DNA from: Vicia villosa
Lineage: Eukaryota; Streptophyta; Magnoliopsida; Fabales; Fabaceae
Length of the DNA stretch: 64,000 bases
Reading direction: 5' to 3'
Assembly: GCF_029867415.1 (NCBI RefSeq)
Contig: NC_081185.1
Span: forward strand, 113,567,466 to 113,631,465
Within the stretch, counting starts at the first letter, position 1, and each line of letters opens with the position of its first letter. The notes below the pieces were generated by a model. The model was not told the origin of the DNA, searched no databases, and saw nothing but the letters and a program-made list of their open reading frames with translations. The position numbers were made by a program, and so were the translations under genes. This document shows, in pieces, positions 21,702-31,465 of the stretch.

Positions 21702-24700
21702 AACCATATCGCTACCCTCACTCCCAAAAAGATGCTATGACCAACCTAATCCAAGAAATGCTACATGAAGGCATTATCAAACCCAGTAACAGCCCATATT
21801 CATCCCCGGTTTTGTTGGTTCGAAAAAAAGATGGAACTTGGCGTTTTTGTGTTGACTATCGAGCACTAAATGCTGTCACTGTTCGAGACCGTTTTCCTAT
21901 ACCCACTATAGATGAAATCTTTGATGAACTAGGTTCGGCAACTATTTTCTCTAAGATTGATCTACATTCTGGTTACCACCAGATTAGGGTAACACCAAAG
22001 GACACTCATAAAACAGCATTCAGAACCTTTGATGGACACTATGAGTTTTTGGTTATGCCATTTGGCTTGACTAATGCTCCTAGTTCTTTTCAATCGGCAA
22101 TGAACGATTTGCTTAGACCATATTTGAGAAGGTTTGTTTTAGTTTTCTTTGACGATATACTTATTTACAGTTCCTCTCTTTCTGATCATTCTGCTCATTT
22201 ACAGTTGGTTTTAGAATTGCTATCATCTAACCAATTTTATGCCAAGTTATGCAAGTGTGTTTTTGCTGTTCCTAGTGTTGATTATTTAGGTCACATTATT
22301 TCGAGTGATGGTGTAACCCCAGATCCAGCCAAAATTGCAGCTATCCTAGACTGGCCGAAGCCACGCTCACTCACGACACTCAGGGGTTTTTTAGGACTCA
22401 CCGGCTTTTATAGAAGATTCGTGCGTCACTACGCCACTCTCGCCGCTCCCCTCACCGATTTATTACATGGTACTAAGTTACAATGGAATCAAGAAGCTGA
22501 CTCAGCTTTTACAATTCTAAAGCAAAAGATGACAGAAACTCCGGTTCTTGCTCTTCCTGATTTCTCCAAGCCCTTTGCACTTGAAACCGACGCTTCTGGC
22601 GTTGCTGTAGGAGCTGTTCTTTCACAGGAGGGCCATCCAATAGCTTTCTTCAGTAAGAAACTTTGCAACCGACTTCAAGCCTCTTCAGTCTATGTTCGTG
22701 AGATGTACGCCATCACTGAATCTGTAAAAAAGTGGAGACAGTATTTAATAGGGCGACACTTTAATATTTTCACAGATAAAAAAAGCCTAAAGAATCTCCT
22801 AGTTCAGACTATACAGACACCAGAACAACAGAAGTGGGCTGCTAAACTACAGGGATTCGAATTTGACATACACTACAAACCTGGTAAAGCCAACCAAGTT
22901 GCAGATGCTCTAAGCCGTATCAATCATGAAGATGTCGTCCTCTTGATGTCCATATCTTCACCAGTTCCTCACCTCATCAAACAGTTGAAAGAATACTACA
23001 AGTCAGACTCTTCAGCAAAACATTTTCAGGCTAAGATCTCAACAGATCCATCAACACAGAACCTATTTAAGATCAAGGAAGGACTGCTATATTTCAAAGA
23101 CAGAATTTTCATACCTGAGATTCCAGGACTGGGGCACAAAATTATCACAGAGTTCCATTGCACACCCCAGGGTGGTCATTCGGGTCTCCAGCCAACATTA
23201 GCCAGGCTTTCATCTTCTTTCCTTTGGCCTGGAGTATACAAAGACATAAAGGGTTTCATAAGAACTTGTACAATATGTCAGCAGAACAAATACATGCCAA
23301 CAAAGAAGCAAGGTCTCCTTCAGCCACTACCTACCCCTACTAAAGTGTGGAATGATTTAAGTATGGATTTTATAACACACTTACCTAACTCCCATGGTCA
23401 TACTGTAGTATGGGTCATTTATGATAGATTGACCAAGTACTCGCACTTCATCGCACTACCTTCTAAGTTTACTGCACGAGATCTAGCCCTCCGTTTTTCA
23501 GTAGAGATCTGCCGGTTACATGGTATTCCTGAGTCCATTGTCTCCGATCGCGACCCTCTATTCCTCAGCAACTTTTGGAAGGAACTATTTCGTGCACAAG
23601 GAACCACCTTAAAATATAGCTCGGCATACCACCCTGAAACAGACGGGCAAACAGAAGTTACAAACAGATGTCTGGAAACGTACTTACGGTGTTTTACAAG
23701 CGAAAATCCGAAGAGATGGTTCAACTACTTACACTTGGCAGAGTTTTGGCATAACACGAACCTTCATTCGGCCATCAAAATGTCACCATTTGAAGCACTG
23801 TACGGCCGTCCCCCTCCGTCATTTCCCACTTTCGCAACCGGATCCACACATCTGACGGACTTAGAAGACACCCTGCATCAGAGACAAGAGCTATTACAGA
23901 CCCTTCAACAAAATCTACAAAAAAGCAGAAAATACATGGAGACTCAAGGGAACAAACATCGCAAGGACTGTACCTTTCAAGAAGGTGACCTCGTTTTGCT
24001 CAAACTTCAGCCTTACCGACAGCACTCGGTCCACCGTCGCGCATCGCAGAAACTGGCTAAGCGGTATTTCGGACCTTTCAAGATTATCCAACGCATCGGG
24101 TCAGTCGCTTATCGTCTGGATCTACCGTCATCATCCAAAATACACCCAGTTTTCCACATCTCGCAACTGCGAGCTTTCTATGGCGACGAGAAAGCATCAG
24201 CTTCAACTATACCCATGGACTGTGAACCTCCTACAGATCCATTGGATGAAGGAGAGGAGGCAGTGGAGTCCATAGAGGTTTCAGAGTCAAAAAGGAACAA
24301 TATTTCAGAGAAAGGAAAGAGTAGAGAGAATAGTGTTTCGGAGAAAACAAAGAGTGGGAAGAGTATTAGTTTGGAGAAAGGCACGAGTGGAGAGAGTAAT
24401 AGAATCTCTGAAGTAAGTAAAGAAGATCTAGAAAGTTGTACTAATCCACTTTCTGTTCCAAAGCCTGCTACTTCACGTGACAAAAATTCATTTTCCAATG
24501 TTTCGGTGCAATCCGGGCCGTCTATTACTTTGGATTCCTTTTCCACGAAATCTGGGCCGTCCAGAAATCCAACCGTTGCCCCATGTGATATTTCAGTTCC
24601 CAAGCTCCAGCCTGCGGGCAACTCAAACACGTTTTCTCCCTTACCGACACAGCTGCCCCACATGCAATTGCCTCCTTTTACAGCTGTAAACCACTCTGCC

Positions 24701-24883
24701 AAGCTTTCAAATGCAAGTACTCCTAATGGGTTTTCTAACTGGGCCAGCTCCTCAAAACCTTCGGTGGATCCTCTTATCCCCAACCTTGAGGACAAGGTTT
24801 CTACTGGGCCGGATAGTATTGATGCTAGGCCCAACAGAATCAAATCCAAACCCAAATGGCTACAAGGATTCATTACAAAATAA
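21698..24883 (+). CDS. Pol (RT, RNase H, integrase) with long Ser-rich tail
   Basis: Open in the -1 frame from 21527; no ATG near its start, so it needs fusion to gag-protease. Reverse transcriptase: [46 protein letters not shown] and the catalytic FFDDILIY (about 22150). RNase H: FALETDASGVAVGAVLSQEG and FTDKKSLKNLL. Integrase: zinc-binding HCTPQGGHSG with CTICQQNK, then DDE residues in LSMDFITHLP, IVSDRDPLF and AYHPETDGQTE. A GPFKIIQRIGSVAYRLDLP / IHPVFHISQLR segment closes the core. In place of a recognisable chromodomain there is a tail of about 230 residues rich in Ser, Lys and Asn (SEKGKSREN-type repeats, then Pro-rich). The last 21 codons lie in the 3' LTR. No stop or frameshift inside. 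Confidence 0.93.
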   Translation: MKPYRYPHSQKDAMTNLIQEMLHEGIIKPSNSPYSSPVLLVRKKDGTWRFCVDYRALNAVTVRDRFPIPTIDEIFDELGSATIFSKIDLHSGYHQIRVTPKDTHKTAFRTFDGHYEFLVMPFGLTNAPSSFQSAMNDLLRPYLRRFVLVFFDDILIYSSSLSDHSAHLQLVLELLSSNQFYAKLCKCVFAVPSVDYLGHIISSDGVTPDPAKIAAILDWPKPRSLTTLRGFLGLTGFYRRFVRHYATLAAPLTDLLHGTKLQWNQEADSAFTILKQKMTETPVLALPDFSKPFALETDASGVAVGAVLSQEGHPIAFFSKKLCNRLQASSVYVREMYAITESVKKWRQYLIGRHFNIFTDKKSLKNLLVQTIQTPEQQKWAAKLQGFEFDIHYKPGKANQVADALSRINHEDVVLLMSISSPVPHLIKQLKEYYKSDSSAKHFQAKISTDPSTQNLFKIKEGLLYFKDRIFIPEIPGLGHKIITEFHCTPQGGHSGLQPTLARLSSSFLWPGVYKDIKGFIRTCTICQQNKYMPTKKQGLLQPLPTPTKVWNDLSMDFITHLPNSHGHTVVWVIYDRLTKYSHFIALPSKFTARDLALRFSVEICRLHGIPESIVSDRDPLFLSNFWKELFRAQGTTLKYSSAYHPETDGQTEVTNRCLETYLRCFTSENPKRWFNYLHLAEFWHNTNLHSAIKMSPFEALYGRPPPSFPTFATGSTHLTDLEDTLHQRQELLQTLQQNLQKSRKYMETQGNKHRKDCTFQEGDLVLLKLQPYRQHSVHRRASQKLAKRYFGPFKIIQRIGSVAYRLDLPSSSKIHPVFHISQLRAFYGDEKASASTIPMDCEPPTDPLDEGEEAVESIEVSESKRNNISEKGKSRENSVSEKTKSGKSISLEKGTSGESNRISEVSKEDLESCTNPLSVPKPATSRDKNSFSNVSVQSGPSITLDSFSTKSGPSRNPTVAPCDISVPKLQPAGNSNTFSPLPTQLPHMQLPPFTAVNHSAKLSNASTPNGFSNWASSSKPSVDPLIPNLEDKVSTGPDSIDARPNRIKSKPKWLQGFITK

Positions 24884-25115
24884 AATGTTTATTTTATATT
24901 TTTATTATGTTTACTAGTTTTGGGTCAGCCCAATATTCTGAAATAGCCCATTAGGATTTCAACTATCCTTGTATTTAAATGGCTTGTTGCCTTGAGAATG
25001 AGTAGAGAAAATTATTACAAACTTCTTCTTTATTGTTATTGCAAATCTATGTTTATGTTGTTCTTGTTTACCCTTAGATCTTAGATACAATAGTTGCTGA
25101 ATTCTCTTTCTATCA
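24820..25115 (+). repeat. 3' LTR (296 bp)
   Basis: Copy of 19183-19478 with one base difference by eye. Its first 64 bases encode the C-terminus of pol. No purine tract directly precedes it (the bases before are ACTGGGCCGGATAGTAT). Confidence 0.95.
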
Positions 25116-26237
25116 GCAAGTATTACGATAATCTCGTTTCCGATCCCAATTTTGTAAAACTTCATCTCAAGAGATCATCAGCACGAAATCCACATGTCAT
25201 ACTAATGGCCGATCACTACCTACATATCCCAGGTGAGTCCCCCTATGGCAGTGACGATGAATATGACGTTGATGAAGCTTTCATTCCCTATTCTTTATGC
25301 AGTTTAATCGATAATCCCTCTTTTTCCCGATCCTTGTTACTTGGTGAAAAACTTCAATTACCATTTAATTGGTTCGTGCAATGGATTGATATGTTTAAAG
25401 GGTGACTCCATCACCCGTGAGTATCATGAGTGTTGGTTTCGATTATGGAACCCGGCCACCAAGACAACTTCTCCAAAATTCGGATTCTTAGGCGCTGATG
25501 ATGGCTCCTACATATTCAACTTTGGTTGCGATGATTCTTCAGGAACTTATAAGGTAGTGGTCTCACGTGACAATAAACGTGAACTAACAAGTAATGTCAG
25601 AATTCTAACTTTTGGTGATTTTGTTTGGAGAGATATTGGAAGTTTTCCTGTTGATCCTTTAAATTTGATATGTGGTGTGTATCTCAAAAGCACTATTAAC
25701 TGGTTTGCCATTCAAAATAACCTTCTGTATAATTATAAGGATATTACTGCTGAACAATGTTTTATCACTTCCCTTGATTTGAGAACCGAGACTTGCAATA
25801 AGTATTTATTGCCTCGTGATTTCAAAGAGGTTCCTCCTTCAGAGCCAATTGTTAGTGTCTTAGGGGGCTATCTTTGTTTTTCTTATTGTAACGAGGAATC
25901 TTATTTTGTTATATGGAAGATGGAGAAATTTGGAGCCGAAGATTCTTGGGCTCAATTCTTTAAAATTAGTTATCACAATCTTCAAATTGATTATGACTTT
26001 AGTGACAAATATATAAAGGAAAATTTTCTATTGAGGCCGTTATTCCTTTCTAAAGACGGTGATTCATTGATACTAACAAGCAGTTTAGATCCTCAAGAGA
26101 TTATTTATAGTTGGAGAGATAATAGAGTGGAGCAAATAGAAATTGATGCAAGTAGAACAGTTAATGATGATACAACTCTGTATAGTGCCAGGTGCACAGA
26201 CGAGGACTATTTTGAAAGCTTAGTTTCAGTTTTATGA
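25116..26237 (+). pseudogene. F-box/FBA gene, 3' part, with frame break
   Basis: Continues the F-box gene cut at 19182. It reads KYYDNLVSDPNFVKLHLKRS in one frame to about 25365, then moves to the next frame (GSCNGLICLKGDS); an indel at about 25355-25370 is needed. From there the F-box-associated interaction domain is complete: RLWNPATKTTSPKFGF, SSGTYKVVVS, SNVRILTFGDFVWRDIGSFP, YLKSTINWFAI, SLDLRTETCNKYLLP, FVIWKMEKFGAEDSW, and the end SLVSVL with TGA at 26235-26237. Such proteins present substrates to SCF ubiquitin ligases; targets of this one are unknown. The paralog at 58885-59952 is clearly similar. The frame break shows the gene is dead independently of the insertion. Confidence 0.9.
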
Positions 26238-26705
26238 AAGTAAGTTCCTCTTGCATAGTTTACATGTTTGAATTTATGTTAATTTATATATGTTGTTTGT
26301 ATATGTATCAATTCTGTAAATGCTTACTTTTATTATTGGTGAGGTTGATTGTATTTTTGATATATAAAGAGAGTAATATATTCCTTAATTTCATGTGTGG
26401 GATTGCAGAGAATTAGAAGGACTGCCAACAACTAAGACAATGTGGAAATTAAAAGCTTAGAAGAAGAGCAGCTAAGGCAGTGTCTGTCTAGGGAGGATGG
26501 GTTCAAAGGAATATGATTATTACTTTTTTAAGCCTTGGTGAGAAAAACACATAACTGTTATTGACTTGCACTAGTTGTAGAAGGAATTATACATTTTTAG
26601 TTATTATGTATTAATTATTGTGTTTGATATCCACAACACAATTGACACTTTCATCTATTCTTGTTAGTATTTCTAATTCACCTATGTACTAACCAGTGTT
26701 CAATT
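26238..26705 (+). other. 3' UTR of the F-box gene with a probable intron
   Basis: The stop is followed by AAAGTAAGTTCCTCTTGCAT (donor-like AG|GTAAGT, also conserved after the paralog at 59952). At 26402-26408 ATTGCAG precedes AGAATTAGAAGG, so a 3' UTR intron is likely. The block from about 26428 (ACTAAGACAATGTGGAAATT) to 26690 is repeated at 33722-34055. Confidence 0.6.
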
Positions 26706-28227
26706 CACCGTGTTCCTCTGCTACATCAGATGAATTAATTGTGCTATGATATGAACGTACAATGGATTTATACTATTTAAAATAAAAGATAACAATGCAG
26801 TAGTTAATGAAATACGATCAACTTCCATTTTACATGGACTTCAGTATGATATGTTCCTTGTTTTTTGTTTAGGAACAAAAATGATGCAGAATAGATGAAG
26901 GAAGCAGTTTGATGCTATGAGTGGTTCAATTGCAATTTCATCTTGTGAGCTTTGATGTTCGCTATGATTCTTAAAACATTTGATAATGAGCCTTTGATAA
27001 TTATTTTTTTTTGGGTCTAATTTTGCTAACACTAACTCAAATACATTTTGAGCTAATTTTGTTTGAAGCATTGACTGATACATGTGTCACCTTTCCAACC
27101 TTGATAGCCTGCAATATTAACCAATCTTATCTCTGCCTTGTGTCTGTCATCAACTAATATTTATGGTATGATCAAGTACATTGGCACTTTACACCTACGA
27201 AACACGGCACTGAGACGCTGACGGATAATCACAAGTTCCGATGTCCATTCCGAATACCGTCACGGACACGGACATTGCTTAGTGAGTTGTTGATTGTTAG
27301 GATATTATTTTGCAACTACATGGAAAAAGTACTTTGCTTAGTGAGTTGTTGATTGTTAGGCTATTGTTTTGCAGCTACCTTAGAATCATATGACTAAATT
27401 TCATAAGTAAAATTTTGTTCTTACTGGGTAGACAATTGCTAAATTAAGTTTTGATTGTCAACGAGATTATTGATCTATCAAGAAGAAGGAAAGACAAGTG
27501 TTCGTCAATAATTCAATGATTTAGTTAATTGGAACTATTTCTAACTAATGTATGCAGTAGAAAGAAACACAAGGTTGAAGTTTTCTCTTTGTTAAATGGA
27601 TTGCAAGGAAGTTTTTCATTTTTGAAAATAAGTGTATGTGTCTCTCCTTTGCTAGTTTACTCATACAAACATGATTTGAAAATATTAGTCTCTTTCTCAG
27701 TCCCTGCAATGGTATCAGAACTGACATTGAATGCAGCTGCTCAAACCAATTGAATGAGCAAACTTGAAAGACTAGATAACATGTGAGCCAATTGATCATG
27801 TGTCATCTATTTTATGATCAGGATGCTTAGTAATGTACCACAAAAGAAGAAAACGAAAAACTGTCCAAATCATAACACATACACTGGAAGTTGAAATTGA
27901 GTTATTAACAAATTCGGTTACGGATTCACAAATTCAGGGAGTGAGGAAGGGAATGAGGCCACGTTTTCCATCATGCAAGCTGCAAGATTTCCTCACCTAA
28001 TCTTAGTATATATAAAATTAGGATTGAGAATGTGAGTGTGAATGATTTGTGAGAAAATTCTTCTCTCTGCTCAGTGAGTTCTCTCCTATTTCTTATATTC
28101 ATTCATCTCAGCTTGTAATTCTTACTCAATTCCTTCTAATTCATACACTGGAAGTTGAAATTGAGTCATTAATAATACAAATCTTTCATTTTTTCAATTG
28201 ATTCATCCCTTACATTGATGCTTTCAT
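26706..28227. other. Intergenic; probable LTR remnant at the right
   Basis: No gene found. A 58-bp imperfect tandem duplication (TTGCTTAGTGAGTTGTTGAT) lies at about 27273-27380, and CACTGGAAGTTGAAATTGAG occurs at about 27882 and 28145. The stretch before the gag pseudogene (TCTCTCTGCTCAGTGAGTTC, then CTTACATTGATGCTTTCATC) looks like a decayed LTR end plus primer site, comparable to ATTGGTGCTCTCAT at 19480. Confidence 0.4.
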
Positions 28228-28233
28228 CACATC

Positions 28234-28960
28234 ATGTCCGATAATGCACGCTTGAAGGAAATCCATGATGAGATTAAGAACGATGTTTAACTTCATCTCA
28301 AGAAATTCATGGACGCCATGGATGTTAGAGACCGATATCATGCTTAGTGAATCGATTTACTTGAAATGGGTAACGAAGGACGCATCACTATAATCAAAAT
28401 GATAGTAGAATCCCTACTACAGCGTGCAGCAGAAATCCAACATGATAAAGCAAACTCACGCAAAAATCTAGCTCCATTCCACATTAGAAGTGTGAAGCTT
28501 GGATTTCTCTGATTCGATGGTACACACGATATCGAATGGATCTTCAAAGTTGGGCAGTTCTTCCAGTATTACAACACTCCAGATGCTGATCGTTTGACAA
28601 TTGTCACAGTCCATCTAGATCTGAAAGTGGCGTCCTGGTACCAGATGATGCAACGAACCAAACCTTTCCACTTATGGAAAGTGTCCGCACGTTCTATTGA
28701 GTTAGGTTTTGGCCCTTCTTGTTATGATTGTCCTCGCGTACATTATTCAAATTGACACAAAAAGCTAGTGTTGCTGAGTATTATTTGGAATTTACATCGT
28801 TACCAAACAGAGTGTCAGAGTCTATGGTGTTAGTACTGAAGCATTATTAGACTGTTTTGTTAATGGTTTACAATCTGATTTGCGTAGAGATGTTATAGCT
28901 CAAGAACCCAGTTCTATTCAAAGAGCAGTAGCTTTAGCTAAACTCTTTGAAGATAAATGC
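28234..28960 (+). pseudogene. Decayed Ty3 gag, first part
   Basis: From ATG at 28234 (MSDNARLKEIHDEIKNDV) the frame has several stops (for example TAA at about 28288 and TGA near 28512), but the gag capsid pattern is clear: WIFKVGQFFQYYNTPDADRL, KVASWYQMMQRTKPFHLW, ELGFGPS, and after a frame change QEPSSIQRAVALAKLFEDK. It ends in a solo LTR inserted at 28961. The element is related to the Ty3 element at 19183 (EWLFQADQFFTFYN, QAIGLAKLIESK) but far older. Confidence 0.8.
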
Positions 28961-30523
28961 TGTAACATCCCGATTTTACTAATATTTTTATTAATTATAT
29001 TAGTAATTATACTATTTGGTATTTTTAATAATTATTTTATTATTTAGTTATTATGTGATATAATAATTATTTGAAATATTTAATTGTATGTGTGTTTGTG
29101 TTATTTAGGTTAATTAAGTTGTATGAGAGATATCGTTAATTGTGCCTTAGTAGTAGAAACGTAATAGATGGATTATGGGTTAAGCCCATTAAGAGAAAAG
29201 AAATAGTAAGAGGAGAAAATTAGGGTTTTAGAGTTGGAGTCTCATAGCCTATTTTTGGGGAGAAAGGAAAAATAGAAAAGAGAAGAGAAAGAAGGGAGGA
29301 GCACTTGAGAGAAGAAGAAAATTATGGAGGAAGCCTTAATTTTCGCAGCAAGTTTCAGCATAGAGTCACCTTGGCAAATCAGGCATATCTCTCAATCCAA
29401 CCGTTGGATCATTATGGTACTTGGACACAACGTTCCTGACTCATAGAGGTAAGTTCTGACCGGAGCGATTTTGATTTTGAGGGTTTTAAGTTTGTCTGAT
29501 AAGCTGATTACCGAACTGGTGTTTAGGTGTGTCTCTAGTTGATGTTAGAAAGGATTTCTTTTGGAGAAAAGCTTAGAGCTATGGTGAAAAAGTCCATATT
29601 TACCAAGGTAAGGATGGAGTTCGAATTATATAACCGGGAATATGATGATTGTATGTAAGATTAGGTGTATTTAGTTATCCGAAATTAATTGAAAATTATA
29701 GAGGTAGTTCGTATATGCTAGTAGGTGATTGTAATCGGCTTGTTTTGTGAATTATGATAAGTACGTTGTGTTGTTATTTCTTTGTGATTTATGAGCGATG
29801 TGTATATTGTTGTTGTTTTATGCGAAGTTGAAGTATGTTTCAGTGACGATGTATACCTCTATTTATTGGTATAGCGACGATATAGGCTTATGCCTTTTGT
29901 GACGATGATGTTGTTGTTGTTGTATGTGTTTGTTGCATTCATATACATATGCATTTTGGCGATGGTCTGGATTGGCAAATTAGTGAGGAAGGCTTATGCC
30001 TTGATGCCTCGGTTTAACTGGCAATTAGCGATTGGGGCTGAAGCCCTGGGTACCACATGCATGGTCATAGTTGTGTCGCATTTTGAGTCGTTGTGAAGTT
30101 AATGTTGATATGAGTTGATGTTGATATATGTTGTGTTGGTTTGAGTTGCGAAATAATTATTGTAATTATTGTGATAATAGTTGTTGCTGATGGTTGTTAT
30201 AATTGTTGTTATAACTTGTTGCTAGATGTTATTATAACTGTTGTTTGAAGGTGGTGATAATCTTATGATCTGATCTAATATATTAATTATCATACTTTTG
30301 TTTATATCTTTCGATATCTCACCCCTTCTGAATGATGTTTCCCTTACCGTGGGAAACTGACAGGTACTCAAGATAGCAGTGGAAGTTTTGAAGTGATTTT
30401 ATGAAGTCTTTAATTGCTGTAACTGTTTTTGAAATGACGAATATGTGATACCTCAAATGAACTTGTTTGGAATTTATACTCTGATTTTCCGTATAATTTA
30501 TCGGATAGATTTGGGGTGTTACA
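28961..30523 (+). mobile_element. Solo LTR, Tekay-type, 1,563 bp
   Basis: Starts TGTAACATCCCGATTTTAC and ends TTTGGGGTGTTACA, with a perfect 5-bp duplication AATGC (28956-28960 and 30524-30528) inside the gag pseudogene. It shares the block TTTTCGCAGCAAGTTTC..CCAACCGTTGGA..TTGGACACAACGTTCC with the solo LTR at 43239, in the same orientation. No palindrome array was noticed here. Long Gly/Cys-free open stretches are not genes. Confidence 0.92.
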
Positions 30524-30528
30524 AATGC

Positions 30529-31440
30529 AAACCCATAACTAGAGACCAAATACCTTCAATAATCCTAACCCAATCATAACCAACATACCTCCATTATTAC
30601 CAACACCAAACTCAAAACCTATAAATACCTATTCAAAAAACCAAAATGTCAAAAGAATAAGTTCAGCAGAAATGCAAATCAGAAGAGAAAAAAGGGTTGT
30701 GCTATACCTTTGAAGAGAAATGGTCATTTAGTCACAAATGTCCTAATCTAAATTTGATGATATTGCAAATAGAGGAGGATGGTAGTGATTATGAAGATGC
30801 TAATGAGAACCAAGTTATCATAGTAGAAGATAAACAACTTGAAGTGCATTTGTCCTTCAATGCTTTAAGAGGGGTAACTGGCATTGGCACAGTTAAATAT
30901 AGGTCATATTGGTAAAATGGCAATTCAGATATCGGTTAATGAGGGTAGTTCAGACAATTTCTTATAACCTACTATTGCTCATTTTTTGAAACTTGACAAT
31001 TTCCTATAACCTATTATTGCTCATTTTTTGAAACTTGATATAGCTCTTACACCTTTCTTTAAAGTATTAGTAGGAAATGGAAACTCACTAACTCCTGAGG
31101 TGTCCATCTCTGAACTTTGTGTAGTTGTCCAAAACCATGGCATCAATATTCTTATACATTTGTTACCCATTGTGGGGGCTGATTTGATATTAGGAGCTAC
31201 ATGGACAGCTACATTAGTACCATATATAGCATACTATCAGTCATTATCCATTAAAGTTTTTGATAAAGATAATTTTGTGACAGTACAAGGGGAAAGAAAC
31301 CAGGTCCCACAACAAGCTCAGCTACATCACACGAAACCTTTGTACCAAACTGATGCTGTTGAAGTTTGCTTTTCCATCCATAGATATGACATTGATACAA
31401 AAAGTATCTCTCCCATTGGTTACTCCAAATATTGCCATAT
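30529..31440 (+). pseudogene. Decayed Ty3 gag-protease, second part
   Basis: Continuation of the frame cut at 28960. The zinc-knuckle-like CYTFEEKWSFSHKCPNLNLM (one Cys lost compared with CFNCDEKF..GHKC), an acidic linker, then protease remnants: FFKVLVGNGNSL and HLLPIVGADLILGATW. The active-site DTG region near 30930 is not recognisable. The RT region is missing; the sequence ends near a minus-strand MULE. Confidence 0.7.
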
Positions 31441-31465
31441 CATCATCACCATGTCAAGTAGGAGT

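Larger units (their letters stand above)
19183..25115 (+). mobile_element. Young full-length Ty3 (chromovirus-like) retrotransposon, 5,933 bp
   Basis: LTRs of 296 bp (19183-19478 and 24820-25115) begin TGATGCTAGG and end TTTCTATCA, flanked by the 5-bp duplication GCAAG. By eye the LTRs differ at one base (G at about 19318, A at about 24955). One difference in 296 gives K of about 0.0034; at an assumed plant LTR rate of 1.3e-8 per site per year that is on the order of 0.1 million years, with a wide error. The order gag, protease, RT, RNase H, integrase makes it Ty3/gypsy. It inserted into an F-box gene. The only coding break seen is a frame change between protease and RT. Confidence 0.95.

Noticed and set aside
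24178..24873. 231-codon minus-strand frame
   Set aside because: It is the antisense of the Ser-rich pol tail; its Leu/Ser/Phe bias mirrors TCN/GAA codons of the sense strand.
29890..30096. Hydrophobic 68-codon frame in the solo LTR at 28961
   Set aside because: Gly/Val/Leu-rich translation of GTTGTTGTT-type LTR sequence; the related LTR at 43239 does not keep the frame.
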